From NCBI GenBank assembly GCA_037953625.1, contig CM075651.1, forward strand, positions 138,102,501 through 138,166,500: a stretch of 64,000 nt of DNA, read 5' to 3'. Source of the stretch: Crotalaria pallida. Lineage: Eukaryota > Streptophyta > Magnoliopsida > Fabales > Fabaceae. The notes under the pieces are model-generated. The model saw nothing but the letters and a program-made list of their open reading frames with translations. It was not told the DNA's origin and did no database searches. Below, piece after piece: positions 43,069 through 55,210 of this stretch; positions within the stretch are counted from its first letter, which is position 1, and the number at the start of each line of letters is the position of its first letter. Both the position numbers and the translations under genes were made by a program.

Positions 43069-46000
43069 TCTTTCCTACTGCTATTAACAGTTTTCTCTAA
43101 AATTCTCTTCAGATATCTATTTGACACCTCTACCTGACCACAAGTTTGTGGATGGTATGGGGTAGCCACTTTGTGGTGCACCCCATATTTAGACAAGGCT
43201 TTCTCCATAACCTTATTGCAAAAATGACTCCCACCATCACTAATAAGTACTCTAGGTACTCCAAACCTGCTAAAAATATTTTTTCTCAAAAAGTTCACAA
43301 CTACAGCAGAGTCATTGGTGGGAGTGGAGATCGCCTCCACCCACTTTGATACATAATCAACCCCCACAAGAATGTACCTGTTGTTATAGGAAGGGGGAAA
43401 GGGGCCTACAAAGTCTATGCCCCACACATCAAATACTTCAACCTCTAAAATGCCTTGAAGAGGCATCTCATCTCTTCTAGAAATATTCCCAACCCTTTGG
43501 CATCTATTACAGTTCATCACATGGGTCTTAGCATCTTTAAAAATGGTGGGCCAGTAATACCCACATTGGAAAACTCTAGACGCTGTCTTCTCACTGCTAT
43601 AATGACCAGCATATGGTGAATTGTGACAATGCCAAAGGATGTCAGGAATTTCCTCTTGAGAGGCACAACGCCTGATTACTCCATCTGCACTCCTCCTGAA
43701 CAGGAATGGTTCATCCCAAAAATAAAACTTGGCATCATGTAAAAACTTTTTCTTTTGTTTCCAAGTCATATCCTTAGGAATCACATTCGCTGCTAAATAA
43801 TTAGCTAAATCAGCATACCATGGGAGTTCAGATGCAGCAAACAGGTGTTCATCAGGGAATTTTTCTTCAATTGGAACTTGATTATCCCTATTACTATCCT
43901 CAAGGGGGAGCCTAGATAAGTGATCAGCAATAACATTCTCTACCCCCTTTTTATCTCTTATTTCCAAGTCGAACTCTTGCAAGAGCAAGATCCACCTAAT
44001 CAGTCTTGGCTTAGCATCGTGCTTAGCCAATAGGTGCCTTAAAGCAGCATGATCTGTGAACACTATCACTTTCGAGCCTATCAAATAGGCACGAAACTTG
44101 TCCATTGCAAAAATCACTGCCAAGAGTTCTTTTTCAGTGGTCGTGTAATTAGTTTGTGCACTGTTCAACACACGACTGGCATAATAGATTGCATGAAACA
44201 TTTTATTAATTCTTTGACCAAGTACAGCTCCTATTGCGTGGTCACTCGCATCACACATTAGTTCAAAAGGTTCACCCCAATTGGGGGCAACCACTATAGG
44301 AGCTGTAATCAATCTCTCTTTCAAAAGTTCAAAAGATTTCATGCAATTATTATCAAAAATGAACTCAGCATCCTTCTCCAGTAAATTGCATAGGGGTTTT
44401 GCAGTTTTCGAAAAATCTTTAATGAATCTCCGGTAGAAACCGGCATGACCCACAAAACTTCTTATCCCCTTAACATTTACTGGAGGAGGTAGATTTTTGA
44501 TGACATCAATCTTTGCCTGATCAACCTCAATACCCTTTTCTGAAATTTTATGTCCTAAAACTATCCCCTCCCTGACCATGAACTGACACTTTTCCCAGTT
44601 AAGGATTAGATTAGTTTCTTGACATCTTTCTAACACTTTGCCCAGATTGGCAAGACATGCATCAAAGGATGACCCGTAGACCGAGAAGTCATCCATAAAA
44701 ACCTCAATGAAATTTTCGACCATGTCGGAGAATATAGCCAACATACACCTTTGAAAAATCGCGGGTGCATTGCAAAGCCCAAAGGGCATTCTCCGATAGG
44801 CAAAAATCCCAAAGGGACAAGTAAAAGCAGTTTTTTCCTGGTCTACAGGATCGACACAGATTTGATTGTACCCTGAATATCCATCCAAAAAAAAATAGAA
44901 TGCATGTCCTGCTAATCTTTCCAACATTTGGTCCATAAAGGGTAATGGGAAATGATCTTTCCGGATGGCATTGTTTAATCTCCTATAATCAATGCACACA
45001 CGCCACCCAGAAACAGTGCGGGTTGGTATTAATTCATCTTTATCAGATTTTACCACAGTTAACCCCCCCTTCTTGGGCACTACTTGCACAGGGCTAACCC
45101 AAGTGCTGTCGGAGATGGGGTAGATAATGCCTGCATCTAGAAGTTTGACTACCTCCTTTCTCACGACTTCCTGCAAAGTCGGATTCAGCCTCCTCTGAGG
45201 CTGAATTACTGGCTTAAAATTCTCCTCAAGGAGAATCTTATGCATGCAGAAACTGGGGTTAATCCCCTTCAAATCAGACACACACCATCCTAAAGCAGCT
45301 TTGTATTGCCTCAAAATTCTCATTAATTTCTCAGTTTCAGTTTCAGTCAAGGCATTACTAATTATAACTGGATAGAATTTAGTGTCATCTAAGAATGCAT
45401 ACCTGAGATTTGGTGGAAGAGTTTTGAGCTCTGGTACTGCCCGCTCCTCCTTTTCATGCTTCTTCAGCTCCTCTATCTGATCTGTCTTTGTGTAAGCTGG
45501 AGGTGCATCCAATCTGGCCACCACCTCCACAACCTTGAGATCTTCACTCTTCTCATGTGTCAGAGCTGCTGCCAACACATCTCCATGCCCAATTTGCTCA
45601 AAAGTAGACGTGACTAGAGTGTCAACCACGTCCACCAAAAAGCATTGGGAGCTGTCCATTGGATTCTTCATGGATCGGTAGACATTGAATGATACCTCTT
45701 CTTCATGAACCCGGAGCTTGAGCTCGCCCTGTTGAACATCTATGAGGGCTCGCCCAGTGGCTAGAAACGGCCTACCCAGGAGTAGAGGAATGTCTGAGTC
45801 CTCCTCCATGTCCAAGATAACAAAGTCAGCAGGGAAGATGAACTTGTCCACCTTGACAAGCACATCCTCCACTTTCCCATAGGGCCTCTTCACAGACCGA
45901 TCAGCCAACTGAAGACACATCATTGTCGGCTTTGCTTCTCCAATACCAAGCTTCTTAAAGATGGAGAGGGGCATCAGATTGATGCTTGCCCCTAAATCGC

Positions 46001-47618
46001 ACAGAGCTTTGCCAATATCAAATCCCCCAATGTTACAAGGGATTGTGAAACTCCCAGGATCTTTTAGCTTCTGAGGGAGCTTCCTTTGTAGAATTGCACT
46101 GCATTCCTCTGTGAGAAGCACAGTCTCATCATCTTGCATCTTCCTTTTGTTGGTTAAGAGCTCTTTCATGAACTTCGCATATGTAGGCATCTGCTCGAGT
46201 GCCTCTGCGAAGGGAATGTTGATCTGGAGCCTCTTGAACACCTCCATGAACTTGGCAAATTGCTTCTTGTTTTCCTCCTTCTTCAACCGCTGAGGAAAAG
46301 GAACCCTGTGAGATATCTGAGGTTTCTTCTCTCCTTCCTGAGTTGCAGTTGATTTCTTATTTTGTTGCACTTCAGGAGTTGAGTCCTCAGCTGGTTGTTC
46401 CTTGGCCTCTTCCTTCTCAAGCACCACCTCATCACTCTTCTTTTGTGGCTCCTCAAGAGACTTGCCACTTCGAAGAGTAATGACCTTGCAATGCTCTCTG
46501 GGGTTTGGAATGGTGTCACTGGGAAAGGTTCCCGGTGACCTCTCTGACATCTGCTTGGAAAGTTGACCCATCTGAACCTCCAGATTGCGAATGCTGGCAC
46601 CCTGGTTTTTGAAGTTGGCTCGCGTCTCCTCAACAAAATTATTAGTTGTTAGAGCGAGCTTCTCAATTGCTGCCTCCCAAGGTGCCAGCTGCTTCTCTTG
46701 TGGTGGCTGGAGTGCTGGGCTGTGCCACGAGAAGTTAGGGTGATTTCTATACCCTGGGTTGTAGGTGTTTGAGTAAGGATTGTTCCTCTGTCCTCCTCCC
46801 ACAAAATTAGCCTGTTCATCATTACCTGTGCTAGTACTAACTTCAAATGCACACTCACCATTACGGTGGTTGCCTTTACAAAAATCACATGTTAGTAATA
46901 AAGCAGAAGTATCAGAAGGGATAGGAGGTATACCTGTTGAAGCATTCATTTGGACCTGACCCAATTTCTGAGTCAATGCAGCTATCTGCTGCTGCATCTC
47001 TTTATTTTGTGCAAATAGAGCTTGCACATTCTCAGGCTCCAAATCACTCTTCTTCATGATACGCTTCCTAACAGTGGCCCGACTGCTGTTATGAGCCATC
47101 TTCTCAATCAACTGCCTGGACTCTATGGCTGTTTTGCTCTCAAATGAACCTTGTGATGCACAATCGACCAAGTGCTGATTGGTTAGACTCAACCCATCAT
47201 AGAATGTCCTCATTTGCAACCATTCAGGCATAGAGTGATTGGGGCACCTCTTCAACATCTGCTTGTACCTTTCCCACGCCTCATGTAATGACTCTCCATC
47301 TTGCTGAGCAAAGGCGTTGATTTCTTGCCTAAGCTGAGCTTGCCTGGAGGGTGGGAAATACTGGTCCACAAACATCGTAGCCAATTTGTCCCAAGTAAGG
47401 AAGCTCCCCTGTGGTTGAGACCGGACCCATTTAAGTGTCTTTCCCTTTAATGAGAGAGGAAAAAACCTCAACCTAATCGCATCATCACTCGCACCTTGAA
47501 TCTTGAAGAAGTCCAAGTAACTCAAGAACATAGCAATATGATCACTTGGGTCCTCGTCTGGGGCACCACTGAATTGGTTTTGTTGCAGCATGTTTATATA
47601 TTGCCCCCTTGATGTCAA
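42918..47618 (-). pseudogene. Athila Gag-Pol polyprotein, main frame
   Basis: 1566 codons open. Gag from the first residues (INMLQQNQFSGAPDEDPSDH, TWDKLATMFVDQYFPPSR). Zinc knuckle CDFCKGNHRNGEC near residue 247. Protease with CDLGASINLMP near 539. RT with WRVCIDYRRLNNAIRKDHFP and the catalytic FMDDFSVYG near 975. RNase H from LMCDASDHAIGAVLGQ near 1125. Integrase zinc finger (HNSPYAGHYSSEKT to CNRCQR) and core (WGIDFVGPF, ISDGGSHF, GQVEVSNRYLKR). The final 60 or so residues after KDWSKNW are out-of-frame noise; the real C-terminus is at 42538-43068. The Gag start lies in another frame (47542-47868). It appears nearly intact apart from these two shifts. Confidence 0.92.
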
Positions 47619-47868
47619 AGTGTGTAGCAGTGACCGCAGGTGGTACTATGCTAGTACCAATTAAGGTCGGGTCGACTAAGGCGTAATCAGCCAAAGTACG
47701 CATGTCAGGTTCTGTCTCATTCTCAACCTGGCGCTCACGCTCGTCAGCCATTATTCTTGCTCGTTCCTTTTTCTCTCGCTGTGCTCGTTTCCTTAACTTC
47801 TTCGCTGTCAACTCGATCTCGGGATCGAATTGAAAGCTGCTGTAATCACTTGCAGAACGCAAGTGCAT
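47542..47868 (-). pseudogene. Athila Gag N-terminus, separated by a frameshift
   Basis: Starts MHLRSASDYSSFQFDPEIEL, basic coiled region TAKKLRKRAQREKKERARI, then MRTLADYALVDPTLIGTSIV and THFDIKG. At a run of five G (minus strand, about 47604-47608) it shifts relative to the main frame, which continues QYINMLQQNQFSG. One extra G explains the shift. Upstream about 130 bp lies the primer site. Confidence 0.85.
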
Positions 47869-47997
47869 ATACCAATCTCGGCAAAGAGGGTTAATAGCAC
47901 CTGTTGAGTGAATAGAAACAATTAAGAATAAATAGCTAGAAAAATTCCACTAAGTAACTACTAAGAGTACCGAAAAATTACTAAAATCTAATTTTAG

Positions 47998-48015
47998 TCC
48001 CCGACAACGGCGCCA
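47998..48015 (-). other. Athila primer-binding site, tRNA-Asp type
   Basis: The minus strand reads TGGCGCCGTTGTCGGGGA, close to the known Athila/Tat primer site complementary to tRNA-Asp. It is six bases from the LTR edge at 48022. Confidence 0.9.
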
Positions 48016-48021
48016 AAAACT

Positions 48022-49343
48022 TGTTGGGAATATTTCTAGAAGAGATATAAACTTGTTGGGATTCTAGCAAGTGTACCAGATCGTACAAGTAATAAAGTGA
48101 TAAATAGAGTATCGTTCCCAACGAGGACTGAAATTGATTCTAATAATTCTCACCTATTTGTAGTTACTAAATGAAAATTAAATTAAAATTCAATTGTTTG
48201 AGTGATTGTTGATTTAAATGAATTAAAACAAATAAATAAAACGATTCTTGAACAATGGGAAAAAGCAGGACGTAGTTTCGATGAAGGTTCCTAAAACGTT
48301 TAACAACGAATTGATTTGTTTTCCTAAATTCTGAATTTGTTTTGCAAAGGTAGAAAACGCCTAATGTCTTAGCACGTTTCCGTGTTTTAGGTATTAATCT
48401 CCCAATGATGTCTCAAGAGAGCCTTAAAAACCTAACCCTTAATTAAGTTCAATCAAAACTTGTAAAAATTATCCAATTCATAGAAAACATGTCTGTGCCT
48501 ATGCAATTGAACTGTTTGATTATTAGGCTAAATCCTAAATTCATATGTCTATTCATAAAGGATTTCCAAAAGTCATGAACTGCGCACATTCACGAACAAC
48601 AATAAAAATATAATCAAACACAGAATTTATAATGGAAAAACAAGATCAATTCATTGCATAAACATTAACAAGGTTCCATGTTCATCTACTCCTACATCCC
48701 AAAGAAGGGTTTAGTTCATAATGGGAAGAAGAAAAGCAATAAAAGTGATAAAGAGTGACATAATTACCACTAATCCTTGCCTCTAATCTCCGTGTTCTTC
48801 ACAAAAAGCTCTAAACCTTGTTCTTAATCCTCTAATATGTGAAAAAACGTCCTCCATCTAACCTAGAATATGTCTATTTAAAAGGATAAAAACTAATCTC
48901 CTATCAAATCTGTAAAAGATATAATTAAATCTACTGCAACTGACGTCGTGCGCTTGGGCGTACAAACCCGCGCTTGGGCGAGATCGACCCGCGCCTGGGC
49001 GCACCACGCTAGCTTCAGCATCTGCTTGTTTTTGCTCTTTTGGCCCCATTTCCTGGTCTTGTGCACCCATGGCATAGGATCTTAACCGTCAAACTCGCCT
49101 TCTCATCTCCAACTTCAAGGTTTATTACTTGCTTCTTTTTTTTTTCTTTTTCCAATTTCAACAAATTAAGCTCCAATACCTGCAATTAAGAACCAAAAAG
49201 GCACAAAATCCACAACGATCTCGTTCCTCATCATTAGTAGATAAAATCAATCTTTTCTTAACAATTACTTGATAAACAAGCCAAAATCACTAAGAAAGAG
49301 GGTAAATTATCACTCAAAAACATCATATTTTTGGCTCTAATCA
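48022..49343 (-). repeat. Athila 5' LTR (1322 bp)
   Basis: On the plus strand runs from TGTTGGGAATATTTC to GGCTCTAATCA, so TG...CA on both strands. The motif ACTTGTTGGGA appears twice near the inner end. A GCGC-palindrome cluster lies at about 48947-49003. The next five bases outside are CATAT, but the partner target duplication cannot be placed because the other LTR is missing. Confidence 0.85.
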
Positions 49344-52300
49344 CATATCTTGTCCCACTTCATTTCCTAGTGAATAGTTGATTTTCTTGTTATAGAGTCT
49401 TTTCTGTTAGCAGCGTAGCTTATTTCCACTTTTGTCCTAGTCTTCTCTCAGCATAACTTCCTATAATTTATGGACTTGTTCTTTATCTGACAACATGTGG
49501 TTACTTTCCCACTCTAGGCGTCCATTTTTGGATGTGGAGAGCGTTCTTTCATGCTTTTAGATGTCTCGCTCTCGGGTGTCCCTTCATACTCGGGCGTTCT
49601 TCTATTGAGCGTGCTTTCTACTTTCTTTCTTTTCTTTTCTTTCTTTCTTTTCTTTTTTTCTCGTTGTTTTTTCTTCAAGAGCATGTCTCCCATAATCATT
49701 GACTCGTGATTAACGATTGCTTATATAGGATAATTCTTTGTCTATTATAAATCATCATGCACCATCAATTATATCTCAAGCAATCTTAATCTTTCTAATC
49801 ATGTGAGCATGCATTCCAAATATTTCCATCAGTCACAACATGCATTTATACTTCATGTAAAACAATAAGCAAGGCACAAGGTTATAATTTTTGCAAGGTA
49901 GCATCAATCCAAATTTCCTATGCATGAGACATTTAAAATGACCACGCTCAAGAGGGGTCTTAGTGTGAAATCATAGCAATCCATCTTGGCTAATGTCATG
50001 GAGGGCGTAACTTTTCGCTCTTGGGTATGGGGAGCGTACTTCCCGTTTTGGTCGTGAAGGGCGTTCCTGCCCGCTATAGCTTTCTACCGAGGTTCAAAAT
50101 ATTTTTTTCTATTCTTAACATGACATAATTTTTCTCCCGTATATTTGGATTCTATTACTCATAACACAAGTAAATATTCAAGGCATGTTTTTGACACATA
50201 AGCATTCTTGGGAAAAAATAACCAAAGGTTGTAACACTCTTATGAGTATGCCACATGATTTGCATATATCTTACATCAGGCTTTATGAACATTGGGAAAA
50301 ATAAGAGATTATATAATGAGCAGTTATGATAAAATAATAAATAAAATATTTTATGCATCTTAACATAGTAAATTGAAAGGTTAGCTTAGACATAGTTACT
50401 TAGTTGTATCCTCCTTGTAATGATGGGATCGTGCCTTAAGCTAAATAACAACATGCCAACTAATTAGTATCCTCATACCTTATAAAACTATAATGCAAAG
50501 GTGATATATATAATTAGTATTATTCAAACAATAATTAATTAATAAAGAATAAATTATTATGATAAATAATGGCAACGGGAGGTAAAATAAAGTTATACTC
50601 CCTTGACAAGTGAAGAGCTCTTTTCTCTTGTTAGCAATTTTGCCTTTCAAATCTTCTAGTTGTTGGATAATGCACCATGGTCATTAAGTTTTTGGGGGCT
50701 AATGCCCTACACCCTCCTTACTCCTTAGATCACACTATTTCCTTGGCTTCTCCGTTGAAGGACATATAACACCCTTTTTCTTGGGGTTAAGACTTTCCTT
50801 TCTTAACTAACAAAGTTACTCTTTCAACTTTTTATTTGGTAACTTCAACCTTCTTAGCTTATACTTGTAAGTTCCCTTCCCTCTTTTTATTCGGCAACTT
50901 CAACTTCTACCAAAGCATCGTATCTCAAATGCTTTAATTTGTTCTTTTGCGAAGGATAGCCACTTTCCTCCTAAATAAGATTAAAAATACTAGTCACAAA
51001 TCCAAGATTTCTTTTCCTTATGCTTTATCTTTTCTTTGTCCATATCTTATACAAACATTGTCCCTTATACAAAAAAAGCTACTGCTCTAAATTGATGCAT
51101 CTATCAATATTGACATTAAGTATATCTATTCTTCTATCCACATGCATTGGTTATATTTTTTTTTTATTGTCATGCCAAAGTAACTAGGATAAACATAAAA
51201 TAATACAACGTCATCTAAAACTCTTATGAAATTCATATACAGATATAATGTTTTTCTTAAATTATTAGATATTAAAATGTCCACACAAATTGATAGTAAT
51301 GATAAATCAAGATAATCAAGTTCATGATTATTGTTATGTCATTATGGTTTTCATGAGAGAGATGAAAAATAATTAATTGAAATGATAGCATAAAACATAC
51401 ATATATTGATATGTCAATGATAAAAATTTGGGCCAGCATAACATAAAATGTAATTTACTTAATCAAATAAAAATTATTTTATAGTAGTAAAGAAGATAGA
51501 GGAAGAACAAATTTTACTTCCCTGACTTTTCTAGACAGATATAGGTTCCCCTCTCAAACCTTTGGACAATGACCTCCTCTTGGTTTTTTATGTCCCATCA
51601 GTCCAGTCCTATGCTCTTATTCTAAAGTCCATTCATTTTGTTTCCACCGAGGCTCCTTATCTTCAAAGCTTTCCTTTTTCATTTCTAATTGAAAAAGTTT
51701 TTCCTTGCTACCAGAGCACAGATGCCAAACTTTCCTTTCCAAGTCCTTGTCTTTTCTTTGTTTCATCTGACAACTTTTCCCTTTTCTCATGCGATCACTC
51801 TCTTTTCCTTTCCTTTTGCTTTGATCAGGAACCAAGCCTATCACTATGATGTCCTTTTCGCCCAGCTACTAACTTGGCTACTTACTTATTTGCTTGACCA
51901 GCGTTCTTGACTTCTGGGCGTTCTTTTGAGGGACGCCCACTTCTTTGGGGGGGAAGGGCGTTCCTGCCCGCTTTGGGCGTTCTACTAAAGCTCAAATACA
52001 TCTAAGTATTTTGGTAAGTTCGTTAGATAGTACAATACATCTAAGTAACAGCTTGCATATATAATAAGAACTAAAAACATAGTCATATCTATAAACATGT
52101 GACATGCATAAATAAAAATAAAAAATAAATAAAAAAAGATTAAAATACATGATAAAAAGCATAACAGTACAATAATGAATAAAAGGTTCAAAAGTCAAAG
52201 TGGATGAAAACACTTAGCTGGAATACTCAGACTTTGCCTCATCTTTTGTCCAATGTGTATTTTGCATGGCTGGCCAAGATTTATTATTATTATTTTTTGG

Positions 52301-53526
52301 ACAATAACCCCTGGTTAATACGTTGCATTCTCATAAGAAAGCCTTACTTTCACCATCTTCCTCAGTTGAAAAGCCTTTTCTAGCAAATCACATATACCAA
52401 AACTTTCCCTTCCCAGCTCTAATCTTTTCTTTCCTATGTCCACAGCATTTCAACCCTCCTCATACAGCCAAATTAATTTTTCCTGTTGGTCGAGAAGTTC
52501 AAGGTCAGAGTGTTGTCCCTTTCTTCTTTACCTTTGGAAAAAATAGCTTTCCAACCCAAAAACTCATAATTTCCAGAAACATCCCTTTCTCTCCATGTCC
52601 ATGGTTGGCCAAAAGCGTACGACCTGTGACCCCTCTTCACCTTTCCCCTTTTGCGTTTCTGACAATCGACCAAGCAGAGGGGGTCGCGATTTGCAGCAAC
52701 CACACCGGCGTCGTGAACGGTGGCGCGGCGGCGAAGGATGGTGGGGCGATATCGAAGGAGCATGGTGACGGTGTTGTTAACGCTGGCGTGGTGGCGGAGG
52801 GAACGATGGCGCGGTGACGGAGGGAACGATGGCGCCGCGACGGAGAAGATGGCGAGCGTGGCAGATCTGGACCAGTTCGATTCCACGATGGGGTCGGCGA
52901 TGGTCGACGCCGAGATGGCGGTGAACGGAAACGGCACCGCACCATTTCGTCCCGGTGAACACGATAAGAACCATGTGGCAGCGACAACCATGGTCGACGA
53001 CAACGCGTGCGAGTTCCACCTCTGAAATCGCGAACGGCGGTGATGACAGATCTGTGGTGGGGACTCGCTCGCGGTGGCGGCGGTGCTGAACCAAGTCCCT
53101 ATTGCGGTACCCTATTCGTCCCTTTTCTTCCCTCATCGGATCTTCAAATGAGTTGAGCCGAGTTGTCGAACGAGTTGGCGGAGCGAGTTGACCCGGTGAT
53201 GCTTTGAAGCTGAAATCAATAGTTTTTTAGCGAGTTAACTCAGCGAGTCAGCCACATTAAACTTGACTCGGTGAGTCTCCCTGAGTCTACAGCGTTGCTT
53301 CTTCCTTCTTCCTTATTCATTTTTTTCTCCTTATTTTTGTCTTTCACAGTGAACCAATGTCACAGTGACGCCTTCCTTTATTTTTTATTTTGTCGAATCT
53401 TCACTGTATCGAAAGATGAAAGTCATTAAAGATGTTCAACAAGCCTTGTATTTTTTATTTTTGGACTTTGGTTTTATTCACTTCCCTGCTTCGCATCTTA
53501 ATGCTCCTAGCTTCATACATACATCT
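49344..53526 (-). other. Ogre-like element interior, 5' block
   Basis: Mostly non-coding. GGGCGT/GCCC-rich phrases recur, for example GAAGGGCGTTCCTGCCCGCT at both about 50047 and 51953. Pyrimidine-rich runs at 49620-49660 and 50600-51000. No gag, protease, RT or integrase motif was found in any frame, supporting a non-autonomous element. Confidence 0.6.
52473..53003 (-). other. GC-rich island with an unrecognised 176-codon frame
   Basis: Bases about 52680-53110 are strikingly richer in G+C and CGGCGG-type triplets than the surroundings. The minus-strand frame (sense for the element, about 525 bp downstream of the primer site) starts MSSTMVVAATWFLSCSPGRN and ends LNFSTNRKN. It has no domain I recognise, and other frames are open here too, as expected in GC-rich DNA. 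It could be a captured host-gene fragment or a leader ORF. I do not call it a gene. Confidence 0.35.
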
Positions 53527-53545
53527 CCCCAGTGGAGTCGCCAAA
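53527..53545 (-). other. Ogre-like primer-binding site, tRNA-Arg type
   Basis: The minus strand directly after the LTR reads TTTGGCGACTCCACTGGGG. TGGCGACTCC(G/A)CTGGG is complementary to the 3' end of a plant tRNA-Arg and is the primer type described for Ogre-lineage elements. It fixes the minus orientation. Confidence 0.8.
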
Positions 53546-54449
53546 TGTTTCAACCCCTTTTTACGGAGTGTTTAATGATAATGATCTGGGTTTGTAAGCT
53601 TAAGAGATGTATGTAGAAGTACAAAATTCATGCCTCCGTGGCTTGGAGAGAACGGATGGAGCATCATGAAAAATCATCGGGAGGATCGACCAGAGTGCTC
53701 TTTGCCCATGTTCTTGATTTAGGAGGAATGAGAAAAATGATATTGTAACTCTTTTTATAGTGTATGCTGGCTGAATATGTAAGATGTCTTGGTTATTATG
53801 ATAATGCTAATGTTGAGAATACAGAAAAGTGTTAGGAGAATGATGAGATCCCCTGTGTTTTGTTGGCTGTCTCCTTTTATAGAGTGGGTAGGGGTGCAAT
53901 GGGAGTAGTGCAAAACTTGGTCACTACGTAAACTTAGTGACCAAGTAGACTTGGAGACCAAGTCTTGGACAAAAAGGTGTCAGCATGAGGGTTAGTGAGT
54001 GAGCGTTCTATGTGTTAGGGCGTCCTAGGTCTTAGGGCGTTCCATGTGTTAGGGCGTCCTAGGTCTTAGGGCGTCCTAGGTCTTAGGGCGTTCTATGTGT
54101 TAGGGCGTCCTAAGACTTAGGGCGTTCTATGTGTTAGGGCGTCATAGGTGTTAGGGCGTCATGGGTATCAGGGCATCCCCGTCCCTTATCTATCATGAAG
54201 GCGCTTTATCAAGGCATGAACGCCCTGTGCACTTTCCTCCATCCAAAGCCTTCCAAGCCACGTAGTCCATGAAGTTCCCAACTTAGTGGTACCGCCGATG
54301 TGTCGTCCTACACCAAGGCGGCGTGGGTCCACTAAGTATCTTACCATATCTCTTGTAGTCTTTGTTGTGATCATACTTATCTTGTCTTTCCTGCCAGATT
54401 AGATTGCTAAATATAGATTATGGCCCATGGTAAAAAAGGGTCTAAAACA
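53546..54449 (-). repeat. Ogre-like 5' LTR (904 bp)
   Basis: Partner of 24998-25901, same length, about 15 substitutions by eye. Minisatellite at 54015-54184. Outer flank TTGAG (54450-54454) matches 24993-24997. Confidence 0.9.
54015..54184. repeat. 17-bp minisatellite, second LTR copy
   Basis: Ten TTAGGGCGT-type units of 17 bp, the same number and phase as 25467-25636. Confidence 0.9.
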
Positions 54450-54619
54450 TTGAGTTTCGAATTTGGAAGAGAAATTTAGTGTGAGTGTAAGTAAGTTGAG
54501 AGAATGATGAAGAAAAAAGTTTTCAGTTTAAAGATGAGGTTATTAAAAAAAAATATATGCAAAAGTTATTAAATATTTAAGCATAAGTAACAAAGTTATG
54601 AATGTTAATAAAATCCTTC

Positions 54620-54842
54620 AAAACCAACGGGGTTTGGTTCAGTTGGTGTAAGGCGCCAATTGAAATCGATCTTGGGAATGTGAGGCGAGTGTTAGTAGTC
54701 TCGGGTTCGATTTCCACTAAATACATTTCGCTGGAAGAGTCAGTCATGCAGCTCGCTCCGGTTTAGTCTCAAGGACTCCCTGGTATTAAGGATGCTCTTG
54801 GGGATACCGATGATTTCACAAGGAATATGGAAGAAAAAAAAT
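54620..54842 (+). mobile_element. tRNA-derived SINE
   Basis: Pol III-like promoter boxes: A-box region GGTTTGGTTCAGTTGGTGTA near 54631 and B-box CGGGTTCGATTTCC near 54699. An A-rich tail (GAAGAAAAAAAAT) ends the unit. An 11-bp duplication TAAAATCCTTC flanks it (54609-54619, 54843-54853). About 223 bp. It would move using LINE machinery such as the L1 elements in this window. Confidence 0.85.
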
Positions 54843-54966
54843 TAAAATCCTTCGGATGTTTGATTCTTTTAAAAGCCTTTTTCATTGAAATTTGAGTCAT
54901 CTCAGAGTTTCTTTTGTTTTACTTAATGGATGTTGCTAGTTAAATTAAAGGCTTGCTTTTTAAGTT

Positions 54967-55210
54967 GATATCCCTTTGTCTTATAAGATGGTTAAAAAAT
55001 TCAAAAGTCAAAAAATTAAGGAGATATGTATTTAATGATTTGTCTAACGCATCAATCAATTATCACACAACTAATTTAATGCATTTTGCATAAATCAATC
55101 AATCACAATTCGAAGTTTACAATTTCTAAACTTTTCATTAATTATTTTAACTATAGCTTAGGACAAAAAATTTAGCCATTTTTTATTATCTTTGTGGGAC
55201 GGAGGGAGAT
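54967..55210. mobile_element. Stowaway-like MITE, diverged
   Basis: The left end TATCCCTTTGTCTTATAAGA and the reverse-complemented right end CTCCCTCCGTCCCACAAAGA are imperfect inverted repeats of the CTCCCTCCGTCCC type. Confidence 0.55.

Larger units (their letters stand above)
39291..49343 (-). mobile_element. Athila-type Ty3/gypsy retrotransposon lacking its 3' LTR
   Basis: On the minus strand: 5' LTR (48022-49343), Asp-tRNA-type primer site, gag-pol, a spacer with GCGC palindromes, a third ORF and a 3' non-coding region with two TTTGGGGGAG-type polypurine motifs (about 40106-40121 and 40230-40245). No second LTR is found to the left, so the 3' end has been lost or deleted and the left limit given here is approximate. 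It is nested in the Ogre-like element. Two homopolymer frameshifts interrupt gag-pol. Confidence 0.85.
24998..54449 (-). mobile_element. Large LTR element of Ogre-like type, host of two nested elements
   Basis: Two 904-bp LTRs in direct orientation (24998-25901, 53546-54449), both from TGTTTCAACC to a RAAACA end, are flanked on the outside by the same 5-bp duplication TTGAG (24993-24997, 54450-54454). They are therefore the two ends of one insertion of 29,452 bp. A primer site resembling tRNA-Arg sites abuts the right LTR on the minus strand, fixing orientation. Most of the length is due to a nested copia element (26715-37224) and an Athila element (to 49343). The remaining interior (25902-26709, 37230 to about 39.3k, 49344-53526) has no gag-pol, so it is probably a non-autonomous derivative. 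The LTRs differ at roughly 15 of 904 positions by eye, so it is older than the nested copia element. Confidence 0.88.
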
